A stretch of DNA of 64,000 nt from Dyella psychrodurans (GTDB lineage Bacteria; Pseudomonadota; Gammaproteobacteria; Xanthomonadales; Rhodanobacteraceae): the NCBI RefSeq assembly GCF_003363265.1, contig NZ_QRBF01000007.1, positions 1-64,000 on the forward strand, given 5' to 3'. Each line of letters opens with the position of its first letter. Position 1 is the stretch's first letter. The notes below the pieces were generated by a model. That model was not told where the DNA came from and ran no database searches. It was given only the letters and a program-made list of their open reading frames with translations. The position numbers and the translations under genes are program-made. Of the stretch, positions 28,180-38,299 are shown in pieces.

Positions 28180-28231
28180 GCATGTTCCGAGCCGCATTGA
28201 ACCGGAACATCTTTCAGGAGAACACACGACC

Positions 28232-28705
28232 ATGCACGAACTGATCCTGCTGCGACATGCCGAAGCCCAGCCCGCGCCGCCGGGCGGCGAGGACGTCGTG
28301 CGCCACCTGAGCGGTCGCGGTGAACAGGAGGCTCGTGCCGCCGGCACGTGGCTGAAGTCGCATGGCGTGCGTCCCGATCGCGTGCTTTGTTCCCCCTCGG
28401 AACGCACCTGCGCCACCGCGCAACTTGCGCTTTCCGCACTGGAACGCGCGCCGGACATGCAGATGGCGCCGGAGATCTACAACGCCACGCCGGGCGAGTT
28501 GCTGGCCTTGCTCGATCAACACGATGACGTGAACACGCTACTGCTGGTCGGTCACAATCCAGGTATCGAGCGGCTGGTGGCCTTGCTGGTCGAAGGCCGT
28601 TCCGATGAATTTCGTGGCATGCCGCCGGCCGGATTGGCCGTGCTTCATCTGGATGGCCCGCTGGAACCGGGCAACGCACGACTGGATGCGTTCTGGTCGC
28701 CGTGA
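28232..28705 (+). CDS. sixA: Phosphohistidine phosphatase SixA-like
   Basis: A 157-aa histidine-phosphatase (RHG clade) protein. The catalytic LLRHAEA motif is at residues 5-11 with His8 as nucleophile; the second histidine is in VGHNPGIE. In E. coli SixA dephosphorylates HPt domains or NPr. AGGAGA precedes the ATG. The stop overlaps the GTG of the yceI gene by 4 nt. Confidence 0.88.
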   Translation: MHELILLRHAEAQPAPPGGEDVVRHLSGRGEQEARAAGTWLKSHGVRPDRVLCSPSERTCATAQLALSALERAPDMQMAPEIYNATPGELLALLDQHDDVNTLLLVGHNPGIERLVALLVEGRSDEFRGMPPAGLAVLHLDGPLEPGNARLDAFWSP

Positions 28706-29265
28706 GGCGGCTCGCGCTCTCGCTACTGTTGTTGTTGCCGGCTTGCGCCATTGCCAGCGAAGCCGATTACCGCATCGATCCCGTCACTTCGCAGGCCACT
28801 TTCCAGGTTCGCGTGCTCTGGCTGGAAAGCGTCAACGGTCACTTCTCGGATGTCGTCGGCAACGTCGTGCCGGGCCCGCGTCCCGATAGCTGGGTGGTCA
28901 ATGCCGACATCCCGGTGGACAGTGTGGCGATGCCGTCGACACGTCTGCGCCGGTGGGTACTGGCGCCGGACTTTTTCGATGCCAGCCACCACCCCATCAT
29001 CCATTTCGTCTCCAACCCGATCTCGCAAGATCAATTGGACGACGGCGGCACGCTCACCGGATACATCACCGTGCGCGGAGTCACCGCGCCCGTGCAGTTT
29101 GCGGTGCACCCCGTGCACTGCGACCGCCTGGCGGCGGCGCCTTGCCGCATCCAGCTCAGCGGTCGCGTGCATCGCAGTACGTTCGGCATGACCAGCGACC
29201 GCCTCGCGCTTTCCGATAGCGTGGACCTGAACCTGAGCATCACGCTGCAACCCGAAAGTCTCTAG
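28702..29265 (+). CDS. YceI-family periplasmic lipocalin-like protein
   Basis: A 187-aa exported protein. The signal peptide contains LLPAC, which could be a lipobox but is more likely ordinary cleavage after AIAS. The YceI beta-barrel begins ADYRIDPVTSQATFQV and ends with the usual L-x-D-x-V-L-L-type strands. YceI proteins bind isoprenoid-like ligands. GTG start overlaps sixA, so translation is coupled. Confidence 0.85.
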   Translation: MRRLALSLLLLLPACAIASEADYRIDPVTSQATFQVRVLWLESVNGHFSDVVGNVVPGPRPDSWVVNADIPVDSVAMPSTRLRRWVLAPDFFDASHHPIIHFVSNPISQDQLDDGGTLTGYITVRGVTAPVQFAVHPVHCDRLAAAPCRIQLSGRVHRSTFGMTSDRLALSDSVDLNLSITLQPESL

Positions 29266-29286
29266 CCGGCGGCTATCATCCGCGGC

Positions 29287-31185
29287 ATGCACCTGCGCGG
29301 CGGCTACCTTATCCCTGTTTTACTGGCAGCCCTGCTGCAGGGCTGTGCGACCAGCCGTGCGCATATCCGCCAAGCCGACGCGATCGTGGCTTCGAGCATC
29401 GATCACCAGACCACTTGCGAGCGCGCCGACCATTGCGCCACGCCATCGCCGTTGCTCGACGGCGCGGACGATGCACTGGCGCATTCCACCGCCGACCAAC
29501 CCGAACATGTCGTCACCTTGCTCGACGACAGCGAAGCGGCGCTGGTGGCGCGCATCAATCTGATCCGCGCCGCGCGGCAGTCGATCGAGGTGCAGACCTA
29601 CATCTGGGATGAAGACGACATCGGCACACTGACCCTCAACGAGCTGATCGGCGCCGCTCGCCGCGGCGTCGATGTGCGCATCCTTGCCGACCAGCTGTTT
29701 TCCTTCGAGGATCCCGCCCTGCTCGAGCGACTCGCGCGCGTCAGTCCGAACCTGCAGTTGCGTATCTATAACCCCACCTTCTACAACTCCCGTACGCCAC
29801 CGCTGGAATTCGCGGCCGGTCTCGTCTGCTGCTTCATGCGTTTCAATCAGCGCATGCACAACAAGTTGCTGCTGGTGGACGACAGCATCGGCATCACGGG
29901 CGGGCGCAACTATCAGGACCGCTACTTCAACTGGGACAACGACTTCAATTACGTCGATCGCGACGTGATGGTCGGCGGTCCGGCCGCACGCGAGATGGCG
30001 GCGAGCTTCAACCTGTTCTGGAACCTCAAGCGTTCCGTGCCGTTGACGCACCTGCGCGATGTGAATCGTCTTATTCGCAACGATCCCACGCCACCGCCAT
30101 GGCCCGCACCGCACTACGTCAACCCGGCGCGCGTGGCCGATGCCCAGGACGAGGCGGAAGATCCCGCGTGGCTCGCCGAACATCTGGTCGATACCAGCTT
30201 GCGTACCGGCAAGGTCGACTTCTTCAGCGATCATCCGGCCAAGACCGAGCAACCGGACAAGCGCGAGGCACGCCAATTCACGGCGAATGTCATGCGCATG
30301 GTGAGCGATGCGCACCATGAGGTGGTGTTGCAGACCCCGTATCTGGTGATGAGTCGTCGTGCGAGAAAGATTTTCAAGCGACTCCACAAGGACAACCCGG
30401 CGCCCCAGATCATCGTATCGACCAATTCGCTTGCTTCCACCGACGCCTTCGCGGTCTATGCGGTGTCATACAAACTCCGCAAGAACTATCTCACGCAATA
30501 CGGTTTCAACATCTACGAGATGAAACCGCATGCGCAACTCGCGATGGACGCGTATACGCAGGCCAATGTCGTCGACGAAGAAGACAATGAAGAAGCACCC
30601 ACCGCAGAGGTGACGCCGGACGGCAAGGTGCGCAGACGCTTTCCCGGCACCGACCGCCGGCCCGGTCTTTTTGGCAGCAACGGCCGCCGCAACCGGCCAG
30701 CGCCGTTGTTGAGCGCGGGACGCCGCTTCGGCCTGCACGCCAAGTCGCTGGTCATCGATGACACCCTGGCGATGGTCGGCACGCACAACTTCGATCCGCG
30801 CTCGGACCACTACAACACCGAAGCCGGCGTGATCGTCTATGACGCACGCTTCGCGCATCAACTTCGCGCATCGATCCTCGATGCCACGCAACCGCAGAAT
30901 GCCTGGGTGATCGCGGAGCGCAAGCCGGTCATTCCCGTGCTGGGCGATATCAGTCGCGCGATCGGCGATATCTCCGCCAAACTTCCGTTGTTCGACGTGT
31001 GGCCGTTCCGCTACGCCACCAGCTACGAGATCAAGCCCGGATGCGGGCCCTTGCTGCCTACCGATCCGGATTTCAACCGCTGCTACGCGCCGGTGGGCGA
31101 TTTTCCCGACGTCGACATTTCGCCCAAGCTGCTCTACACGCGCCTGATCACCGCATTTGGGGCGGGTGTGACGGGTGTCTTGTAA
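29287..31185 (+). CDS. Phospholipase D-family lipoprotein (cardiolipin synthase-like)
   Basis: A 632-aa protein with lipobox LLQGC (Cys20). Two HKD motifs are complete: His191/Lys193/Asp198 in MHNKLLLVDD and His484/Lys486/Asp491 in LHAKSLVIDD, each followed by GG/GT and N. The ClsC group uses phosphatidylethanolamine as donor; this protein resembles it, but other phosphatidyl transferases are possible. An Asp/Glu-rich stretch (DEEDNEEAP) and an Arg-rich stretch separate the two lobes. It converges with the thiolase gene with only 4 nt between. Confidence 0.87.
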   Translation: MHLRGGYLIPVLLAALLQGCATSRAHIRQADAIVASSIDHQTTCERADHCATPSPLLDGADDALAHSTADQPEHVVTLLDDSEAALVARINLIRAARQSIEVQTYIWDEDDIGTLTLNELIGAARRGVDVRILADQLFSFEDPALLERLARVSPNLQLRIYNPTFYNSRTPPLEFAAGLVCCFMRFNQRMHNKLLLVDDSIGITGGRNYQDRYFNWDNDFNYVDRDVMVGGPAAREMAASFNLFWNLKRSVPLTHLRDVNRLIRNDPTPPPWPAPHYVNPARVADAQDEAEDPAWLAEHLVDTSLRTGKVDFFSDHPAKTEQPDKREARQFTANVMRMVSDAHHEVVLQTPYLVMSRRARKIFKRLHKDNPAPQIIVSTNSLASTDAFAVYAVSYKLRKNYLTQYGFNIYEMKPHAQLAMDAYTQANVVDEEDNEEAPTAEVTPDGKVRRRFPGTDRRPGLFGSNGRRNRPAPLLSAGRRFGLHAKSLVIDDTLAMVGTHNFDPRSDHYNTEAGVIVYDARFAHQLRASILDATQPQNAWVIAERKPVIPVLGDISRAIGDISAKLPLFDVWPFRYATSYEIKPGCGPLLPTDPDFNRCYAPVGDFPDVDISPKLLYTRLITAFGAGVTGVL

Positions 31186-31189
31186 GCGA

Positions 31190-32476
31190 TCAGTCGCGCT
31201 CGAGAATCGCGGTGACGCCCATGCCGCCGGCGGTGCAGATGGAAATCAGGCCGCGACCCGAACCTTTCTGCTCCAGCAACTTCGCCAGCGTGGCGACGAC
31301 ACGTGCGCCGGTCGCCGCGAACGGATGGCCGACCGCAAGGCTGGAACCATGCACGTTCAACTTGGCCGGGTCGATCGAACCAAACGGTTGGTCCAGGCCC
31401 AGGCGGTTCTTGCAGTAATCGGCCGACTCCCACGCACGCAAGGTGCACAGCACCTGCGCGGCGAACGCCTCGTGAATTTCGTAGAAATCGAAATCCTGCA
31501 GCGTGAGGCCGTGACGGGCGAGCATGCGCGGCACCGCGATGGTCGGCGCCATCAGCAGACCTTCGCCATGCACGAAATCCACCGCGGCCACTTCGGCGTC
31601 GCGCAGATAGGCCTGGATTTTCAGGCCACGCTTGGCCGCCCACGATTCGTTGGCCAGCAGCACCGCTGCCGCGCCATCTGACAAACCGGTGGAATTGCCC
31701 GCGGTGAGCGTGCCAAGTCCGGATGACTTGTCGAACGCGGGCTTGAGCGACGCGAGCTTTTCCATCGTCGTATCGGGGCGCAGGAAACCATCGCGCTTGA
31801 GGCCGCGGAACGGCACCACCAGATCCTCGAAGAAGCCGGCTTCGTAGGCGGCCGCCAATTTACGATGACTCTCCATGGCCAGACGATCCTGATCCTCGCG
31901 ACCGACGTGCCATTCCCGGGCCATCTTCTCGCAGTGATCGCCCATCGACATGCCGGTGCGCGGCTCGGCGACGCCGGGAAACGAGGGTTTCAATTCGCGC
32001 AACGAAAAACCGCGCACGGCGGTTTTCAGCTTTTCCATCGGCGTCTTGGCACGATTGACCGCCAGCAGGCGCTTGCGCAGACGCTGGCTGAAGACGATCG
32101 GCACATCGCTCGTCGTATCCGAGCCACCAGCAATACCCGCCTCGATCTGACCGGCGGCGATCTTGTTGGCGATGATGATGGCGTTATCCAGCGACGTGCC
32201 GCAGGCGCGGGCGGTGGTGATGCCCGGGGTCGTCGGTGCCAGGCCGGAACTCAGCAGGGCTTCGCGGGCCAGATTCCACTCCGAGGAGTGCTTGATCACC
32301 GCACCCATCGCCACTTCACCCAGTTCCACGCCATGCAGCCCGAATCGCTCGACCAGGGAACCCAGCACCTTCACCGACATGCCGAAGTTGCCTACGTCCG
32401 CATACGCCGTGTTGTTGCGACAGAACGGGATTCGCACTCCGCCGATCACACCGACGCGCTGCTGCGTGTTTTCCAT
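31190..32476 (-). CDS. FadI-like acetyl-CoA C-acyltransferase (thiolase)
   Basis: A 428-aa thiolase for the last step of beta-oxidation. Nucleophile Cys92 lies in RACGTSLDN, catalytic His in NVHGSSLAVGHPFAATGAR and the second Cys in CTAGGMG. Overall layout resembles FadI. ATG 32476 (MENTQQRVGVIGGVR) is the likely start; the open frame continues 26 codons upstream without similarity. No FadJ partner is nearby. Confidence 0.9.
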   Translation of the reverse strand: MENTQQRVGVIGGVRIPFCRNNTAYADVGNFGMSVKVLGSLVERFGLHGVELGEVAMGAVIKHSSEWNLAREALLSSGLAPTTPGITTARACGTSLDNAIIIANKIAAGQIEAGIAGGSDTTSDVPIVFSQRLRKRLLAVNRAKTPMEKLKTAVRGFSLRELKPSFPGVAEPRTGMSMGDHCEKMAREWHVGREDQDRLAMESHRKLAAAYEAGFFEDLVVPFRGLKRDGFLRPDTTMEKLASLKPAFDKSSGLGTLTAGNSTGLSDGAAAVLLANESWAAKRGLKIQAYLRDAEVAAVDFVHGEGLLMAPTIAVPRMLARHGLTLQDFDFYEIHEAFAAQVLCTLRAWESADYCKNRLGLDQPFGSIDPAKLNVHGSSLAVGHPFAATGARVVATLAKLLEQKGSGRGLISICTAGGMGVTAILERD

Positions 32477-32603
32477 AGCCTGACTGTCCAGATACGCCTG
32501 ATCCGGCAAGGCTAACCCGCTCTGTGCCCTGACGAAAGCCCGGAATGGCGCCAAATGGGCAAATGTTAGACTTGCTTCCCTTTGTAGTAGATGGAATCAC
32601 CAC

Positions 32604-33746
32604 GTGGAAGCCGGCCCGCTGCAAGCCTTGCCCGCCGTTCTGGCCTTGGAACTGTCCCCCGGCGAGCATCCGCAACGCCTGAGCCTGAGCCGCGATGAGG
32701 CCGCCGAGCTGGCCGCATTGGTCGCCGAGGATCTGCGTGCCCTCGTTCCGCAGATCACACAAGCACGGCTGGCGCTGACCGGTGCGCTGTTCGACGCGGT
32801 CGAATTGCTGCGCCCGGGCTTCCCCGTCTGGGCCACGCTGGACGAACTCGCGCGCCGCGTGCCGCGCGGCCAGTTGGAGAATGTCGTGGCCTTCGGCAAC
32901 CACGACGGCCACATGCCCGCCCAGTCGCTGGAGCCGGACCCGGCTTACGCCGATGGCCCGATGCGCTTTTTGCCACTGAGTCTGCTCGTGCCTGAAGCAT
33001 TGGCCGAAGAGCTGTCCGAACGCCTGGAAGTGGAACTCGTCGGCCGCGGCGAAGCCGGCACACGCACCGCGGACTGGTTGATGCGCTGTTTCGGCGCACG
33101 CCTGGAACACGCGCGTTACCTCAGCCGCAACGACCTGATCGCACTCACCTGCGTGCAGTACGAACACGTCAACCTGGCTCCGCTCTGGCAACTGCTGGAA
33201 GCGGCCATGCTGACGCCGTATCGCGCCGAAACCACGCTCAGCGCACGCGGATTGGCCTGGCACTACGCCGACGGCAAGGTCTCCGCGCAATCGCCCGCGC
33301 AGTGGCTTGCCACCCAAGGCGGCGATAACACTGAGCGCAGCCATGCTTTCGCGGGCATCGTGTTCGAATTGCGCCAATACGCCGCGCTGCTGCACGCGCA
33401 TGGCCTGTCCATGCAACTCGATGCCGCGCAAGGTGGCGATGTCGAACATGGCGAGGGCTGGCTGGCGGAAATCCTGGCGTCGACCGACAGCGCGTACGAT
33501 GCTCCCGCCTTGTTCGCTCACGAAGCCACGGGCCTGGGCGTGGTGGCCATTACCGTCGCGCAACGCGGACCGGCAGGCCGCGCACGCGTGCTCGCGCAGG
33601 GATACCCGCTGCATGCGGCGGCGCTGGGACCGATGGTCACCACGCTGGCCGATCGCTTCGGCATCGCCAGCGATCTGCACGCGCTGGGCCGCATTCAGCT
33701 GGATGAAAACGGCCACCTCGGCGCACCCGCGACCGCCTTGCACTGA
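32604..33746 (+). CDS. Conserved-looking protein of unknown function (380 aa)
   Basis: A soluble 380-aa protein with no signal peptide or membrane segment, starting at GTG 32604. It is Leu/Ala/Glu rich with an N-terminal helical half and a mixed C-terminal half (HAFAGIVFELRQYAALLHAHG). No catalytic motif is recognised. Third-codon G+C bias and clean boundaries indicate a real core gene. Divergent from the thiolase gene. Confidence 0.7.
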   Translation: MEAGPLQALPAVLALELSPGEHPQRLSLSRDEAAELAALVAEDLRALVPQITQARLALTGALFDAVELLRPGFPVWATLDELARRVPRGQLENVVAFGNHDGHMPAQSLEPDPAYADGPMRFLPLSLLVPEALAEELSERLEVELVGRGEAGTRTADWLMRCFGARLEHARYLSRNDLIALTCVQYEHVNLAPLWQLLEAAMLTPYRAETTLSARGLAWHYADGKVSAQSPAQWLATQGGDNTERSHAFAGIVFELRQYAALLHAHGLSMQLDAAQGGDVEHGEGWLAEILASTDSAYDAPALFAHEATGLGVVAITVAQRGPAGRARVLAQGYPLHAAALGPMVTTLADRFGIASDLHALGRIQLDENGHLGAPATALH

Positions 33747-33846
33747 GGCTCGACGGCTTTCGTCGCGTGCATAGGATGCAAACCGCACCCCGTCCGGCGC
33801 ATGATGTGCGGGCCAATGCCATGACCGGTTGAGCCGGGGGATCGAC

Positions 33847-36333
33847 GTGCCAAAGGTGACGCAGCCTATCGAAGGCCATTCGCCCCCCCTGCAACCGGGG
33901 TCGGAGCTGCTTGCGCACGTGGTGCAGAGCGTTCCCGCGCTCATTACCTATATCGGCCTGGACGAACGTTTCGTATTCGCCAACGAGGCTCACCGCCACT
34001 GGTTCGAGATCGACCCCCATCGGATCATGGGGCGCCTGGTCAGCGAAGTGCTCGATCCGGAAAGCTACCTGCGCGTGCGCGGCGCCCTGCTGCAAGCACT
34101 GGATGGCCACCCCTCCAGCTACGAGGGCGAGCTTTTCAATCGGCCGGAGCATCGCTACGTGCATGGCACGTTCACGCCCGACCTGGACCAGCACGGCAAG
34201 CTGTGCGGCGTACTCACTGTCTTTACCGACATCACCGAGCGGCACGCGCTGGAAGAGCAATTGCGCGACAGCGAACAGCGCTTCTCGCAAGCGTTCCAGC
34301 ATGCGGCGGTGGGCATGGCGCTGATCCTGCCTGGCGGCCGCTATCAACGCGTCAATGCCGCGCTGTGCGAAATGCTCGGCTACAACGAAACGGAAATGCG
34401 CGCCATGACCTGGCGCGACGTGACGCACCCGGACGACCTGATCGCAAGCGACGCCCTCGCCTCGCAAATCGCCAACGGCAAGCGCGAAGCTTTCCAGACC
34501 GAGAAACGCTACATCCATCGCGACGGACATGTCGTGCACGTGCTGCTCAGCGTGTCGCTGGTGCGCAGCGAATCCGGGCAATTGAATTACTTCGTCAGCC
34601 AGGTGCAGGACATCACCAAGCGCAAGCAATACGAAGAAGCGCTGTTCCGCGAGCGCCAGCTCGCGGAAGTCACCCTGAACTCCATCGGCGATGCCGTCTT
34701 CACGACGGACGTCGCCCTCAACATCACCTCGCTCAATCCGATTGCCGAGGCGATGACCGGCTGGTCCAGCGGCGACGCCAAAGGCAGCCCGCTCGACGAC
34801 ATCTTCCGCGTGCGCGACATCAACAATCGCCAGCCGCTGGAAAACCCCTTGCGCCTGGCCATGCGACGCAACGCGCTGGTCGATTTCTGCGGCAGGGCGA
34901 TCCTGCTTCACCGCAACGGCTTCGAGACGCCGATCGAAACATCCGCCGCACTGATCCACGACCATGCCGGCAACGTGACGGGCGGCGTGCTGGTCTGCCA
35001 CGACATCAGCGAGAACCGCACGCTGGCGCTGAAGATGATTCAGCTTGCACAGCACGACACGCTGACCGGCCTTCCCAACCGCAGCCTGCTGTACGCGCGC
35101 ATCGAGCAGGCGACCTCGATGGCCACGCAACGCCATCGTCAATGCGCCTTGCTCTACCTCGACCTCGATCACTTCCGCCGCATCAACGATACGCTTGGCC
35201 ACGGCGTGGGCGATCAGGTCTTGCAGGCGGTGGCGCAGCAGATCCGCGGCGCGCTGCGCGACAGCGAAGACCTCGCTTTCCGCTATTCCGGCGACGAATT
35301 CGTCGTATTGCTTCCGCGTGTGGACGGCGCCGAAGAGGCCGCCAATTTCGCACAGAAGTTGCTCGACGCATGCACGCACACGCGCGTACCGCACCTGCCG
35401 CCGCTCGATATCCGCTGCAGCATCGGCATCAGCCTGTTCCCGAACGATGCCACCGAACCGGACGCATTGGTGCGCACCGCCGACGCCGCCATGTACGAAG
35501 TGAAGATGCAGGGCCGTCACGGCTACTGCTTCTACGCGCCGGAAATGAGCCAGCGTTCCGCCGCCAGCCAGCGCATCGAAAACGTGTTGCGCCACGCGCT
35601 GGCCCACGGCGAACTCTCGCTGCAATATCAGCCTAAAGTCGATGCCATACACGGTCACATCGTGGGTGCCGAAGCCTTGCTTCGCCTGCAGGTGGACGGA
35701 GTGGACCTGTTTGTGCCCGACCAGTTCATTCCCGTCGCGGAAGACACGGGCCTGATCGTTTCGATCGGCACCTGGGCGCTGCGCGAAGCCTGTCTGCAGG
35801 CACGCGCCTGGCAGCGCGAGGGTTGGGCGATCCCCGTTTCAGTCAACGTGTCGCCGCTGCAATTCCAGTATGCGGGCTTCTACGAGCGTCTCGACGCGAT
35901 TCTCAACGAAACCGGTCTCGATCCGCACCTGCTCGAACTCGAGCTGACCGAGCGAACGATGATGAGCGGCGGCGACGGCACCATCCGTCTGCTGCGCCGC
36001 ATCCGCCAGCGCGGCGTGCGCCTGTCGCTGGACGACTTCGGCATGGGCTACAGCAGCCTTTCCTACCTCAAGCACTTTCCCGTCGATGCCTTGAAGATCG
36101 ATCGCGTGTTCGTGCGCGACATCACGCTGGATGCCGAAACTGCGGCGATCACCAGCGCGATCATCGACATGGCGCGCAGCCTCAACAAGGATGTGATCGC
36201 CGAAGGCGTGGAAACGGAAGTGCAAAGCACCTTCCTGCGCGAAGCCGGTTGCTCGCAGATGCAGGGTTTCCTGTTCGGCGCTCCCATGCCGGCAGCGAAA
36301 TTCCAGGAACGCCTGGCCGAACAGCCCGCCTGA
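33847..36333 (+). CDS. PAS-PAS-PAS-GGDEF-EAL cyclic-di-GMP protein
   Basis: An 828-aa cytoplasmic sensor. Three PAS regions (about 28-140, 150-262 and 268-385) precede a GGDEF domain whose signature is SGDEF (481-485) and an EAL domain with EAL at 609-611, DDFGMGYSSL and ALKIDRVF. EAL catalytic residues appear intact, so phosphodiesterase activity is likely; the Ser-for-Gly change may weaken or remove cyclase activity. GTG 33847 is chosen for GGGGGA six bases upstream. No transmembrane segment. Confidence 0.9.
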   Translation: MPKVTQPIEGHSPPLQPGSELLAHVVQSVPALITYIGLDERFVFANEAHRHWFEIDPHRIMGRLVSEVLDPESYLRVRGALLQALDGHPSSYEGELFNRPEHRYVHGTFTPDLDQHGKLCGVLTVFTDITERHALEEQLRDSEQRFSQAFQHAAVGMALILPGGRYQRVNAALCEMLGYNETEMRAMTWRDVTHPDDLIASDALASQIANGKREAFQTEKRYIHRDGHVVHVLLSVSLVRSESGQLNYFVSQVQDITKRKQYEEALFRERQLAEVTLNSIGDAVFTTDVALNITSLNPIAEAMTGWSSGDAKGSPLDDIFRVRDINNRQPLENPLRLAMRRNALVDFCGRAILLHRNGFETPIETSAALIHDHAGNVTGGVLVCHDISENRTLALKMIQLAQHDTLTGLPNRSLLYARIEQATSMATQRHRQCALLYLDLDHFRRINDTLGHGVGDQVLQAVAQQIRGALRDSEDLAFRYSGDEFVVLLPRVDGAEEAANFAQKLLDACTHTRVPHLPPLDIRCSIGISLFPNDATEPDALVRTADAAMYEVKMQGRHGYCFYAPEMSQRSAASQRIENVLRHALAHGELSLQYQPKVDAIHGHIVGAEALLRLQVDGVDLFVPDQFIPVAEDTGLIVSIGTWALREACLQARAWQREGWAIPVSVNVSPLQFQYAGFYERLDAILNETGLDPHLLELELTERTMMSGGDGTIRLLRRIRQRGVRLSLDDFGMGYSSLSYLKHFPVDALKIDRVFVRDITLDAETAAITSAIIDMARSLNKDVIAEGVETEVQSTFLREAGCSQMQGFLFGAPMPAAKFQERLAEQPA

Positions 36334-36357
36334 AGCAACCCTCCTTACACGACAACC

Positions 36358-36389
36358 CCCTCTCCCCTCCGGGACACACGGGGAGAGGG
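36358..36389. repeat. REP-like hairpin
   Basis: CCCTCTCCCC (36358-36367) and GGGGAGAGGG (36380-36389) are perfect inverted arms around a 12-nt loop, between convergent genes. This matches palindromic REP-like elements frequent in Xanthomonadales genomes; it may also act as a terminator for both genes. Confidence 0.6.
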
Positions 36390-36429
36390 AACAAGTCGCG
36401 CATGCCAGTTTAAGGACGCATCGCGCCCT

Positions 36430-36882
36430 TCAAATCATCTGCTCATACATCAGGTAATGACATTCGGACATGCCCAACTCCTGATAAGTACGCTGAGCCC
36501 GGCGATTCTCGGTTTCCACATAGAGCCGCAAGCCCACCGCCCCCGACGCCGACGCGCGTTGCGCTACATCGGCATACAGGGCACGAAACACACCGCCGCG
36601 ACGCGCTTCGGGTGCCACGTACACGCTCTGGATCCACCAGAAATCGCCGTTGCGCCAATCGCTCCACTCGTAGGTCACGAGCAGACAGCCCACCGCCTGG
36701 CCATCCCGCTCGGCCACCATGTAGAACCCGCGACGCGGCTCGTCGAACACAGCGGTCACGCCAGGCATCAGCACCTTCATATCCAGGCGCTTCTCCTCGG
36801 TTTCCCACGCCATGGCCGCATTCCATGCTGCGATGTCCGCAATATCGCCGCGTTCTGCGCGGCGGATCGTCAATGTCGACAC
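36430..36882 (-). CDS. GNAT-family N-acetyltransferase
   Basis: A 150-aa acetyltransferase. The acetyl-CoA loop is degenerate-looking but present (VAPEARRGGVFRALY), followed by GLRLYVETENRRAQRTYQELGM, the typical motif B. GTG 36882 is preferred because GGGAG lies nine bases upstream. It follows ntrC by 22 nt on the same strand and may be its last operon member. Substrate unknown. Confidence 0.82.
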   Translation of the reverse strand: MSTLTIRRAERGDIADIAAWNAAMAWETEEKRLDMKVLMPGVTAVFDEPRRGFYMVAERDGQAVGCLLVTYEWSDWRNGDFWWIQSVYVAPEARRGGVFRALYADVAQRASASGAVGLRLYVETENRRAQRTYQELGMSECHYLMYEQMI

Positions 36883-36904
36883 GGTTTGAACTCCCGTTGA
36901 ATCG

Positions 36905-38299
36905 TTACGGTTTGCGCCGCGTACGCGACGCACCCAGTTTGCGCGTCAGCGTATTGCGGCCGACGCCCAGTGCCGTCGCGGCGTGCTGGCGGTGTCCTTC
37001 GTTGGCGGCAAGCGCGGCTTCCAGCAGCACGCGGTCGAGCGACTCGCGCGCACGCGTGTGGATGTCGGCCTCGCCATCTGACAGCGCGCGATCGGCCCAG
37101 TCGCGCAACGCATCGGTCCAGTCGCCGCGCTGCGTCTCGGATGAAGTGCCAAGATCGGCCGGCAGGATTTCGTTGCCGGATGCAATCACCGCCAGACGCC
37201 TGCACAGATTTTCTAGCTCTCGCACATTGCCCGGAAAATCGCGTTGACTGATGGCCTTGAGCGCCGCCTTGGAGAAGCGCTTGGGTGGCAGCTTCAATTC
37301 TTGCGCGACGCTGACCAGAAAGTGCTGCGCAAGCAAGGGAATGTCGCTGCGACGTTCACGCAGCGGCGGCAGTTCGATACGCACGACATCCAGGCGATGC
37401 TTGAGATCGGCGCGGAATTGTCCCGCGGCGACGCGCGCATCCAGATCCTGATGCGTCGCAGCGATGATGCGCACATTGCATCGAATCAGTTCGCGCCCGC
37501 CGACACGATAGAACTCGCCCTCGGCCAGGACGCGCAACAGTCGCGTCTGCAGGATCAGCGGCATGTCGCCGATCTCGTCGAGGAAAAGCGTGCCGCCTTC
37601 GGCTTGTTCGAAACGTCCCGCGACGCGACGCGTTGCGCCGGTAAACGCACCGGCTTCGTGCCCGAACAACTCGCTCTCCAGCAATTCGCTGGGGATCGCC
37701 GCCGTGTTCAACGCCACGAACGCCTTGCCGCGGCGCGCGCTTTCTTCGTGCAGCGCACGCGCCACCAATTCCTTGCCTGTTCCGGTTTCGCCCGTGACCA
37801 GCACATTGAGATCGCTGGCCGCCACGCGGCCGATCAACCGGAACACCTGGCGCATCGGCGCGCTTTCGCCGAGCAAGGCATGCGAAGGTTCACTGGCGAT
37901 CTGCGGCGTCGCATCCGCATGCGGAACGTCCGCCAGGGCACGTTGCACAGCGGCGAGTGCCTGATCAAGGTCGAAAGGCTTGGCGAGATAATCCACAGCG
38001 CCGGCCCGATATGCGGCGGCAGTCGTCGCGACATCGGTGTAGGCGCTCATCACGATCACCGGCCCGATCTGGCGTGCGCGCAGTTCTTCCAGCAAAGCCA
38101 GGCCGCCCTCGCCCGGCATGCGTACATCGGTAACCAGCAAAGCCGGCGTGGCATCGCGCAAGGCGTCGCGCACGCTTGCCGCATCGCCGAATTCGCGCAC
38201 GGCCAGTCCCGCGTCGCGCAAAGCCTCGGCGAGAACGAAACGCACGCCGCGATCGTCGTCGACGATCCAGATGCCGGGAGTATCGGAGTGTTTAGCCAT
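36905..38299 (-). CDS. ntrC: Nitrogen regulation response regulator NtrC
   Basis: Sigma-54 dependent activator of nitrogen-assimilation genes. Receiver domain with Asp58 phosphorylation site (VTDVRMPG), AAA+ domain with Walker A GETGTGKE (170-177) and the sigma-54 contact GAFTGA (217-222), then a C-terminal Fis-type helix-turn-helix (GHRQHAATALGVGRNTLTRKL). 464 aa, full length. Start ATG 38299 lies inside the 3' end of ntrB (8-nt overlap), so the pair is translationally coupled. Confidence 0.94.
   Translation of the reverse strand: MAKHSDTPGIWIVDDDRGVRFVLAEALRDAGLAVREFGDAASVRDALRDATPALLVTDVRMPGEGGLALLEELRARQIGPVIVMSAYTDVATTAAAYRAGAVDYLAKPFDLDQALAAVQRALADVPHADATPQIASEPSHALLGESAPMRQVFRLIGRVAASDLNVLVTGETGTGKELVARALHEESARRGKAFVALNTAAIPSELLESELFGHEAGAFTGATRRVAGRFEQAEGGTLFLDEIGDMPLILQTRLLRVLAEGEFYRVGGRELIRCNVRIIAATHQDLDARVAAGQFRADLKHRLDVVRIELPPLRERRSDIPLLAQHFLVSVAQELKLPPKRFSKAALKAISQRDFPGNVRELENLCRRLAVIASGNEILPADLGTSSETQRGDWTDALRDWADRALSDGEADIHTRARESLDRVLLEAALAANEGHRQHAATALGVGRNTLTRKLGASRTRRKP

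Noticed and set aside
33637-35658. Long minus-strand frame (673 codons)
   Set aside because: Antisense to the GGDEF-EAL gene; no recognisable motifs.
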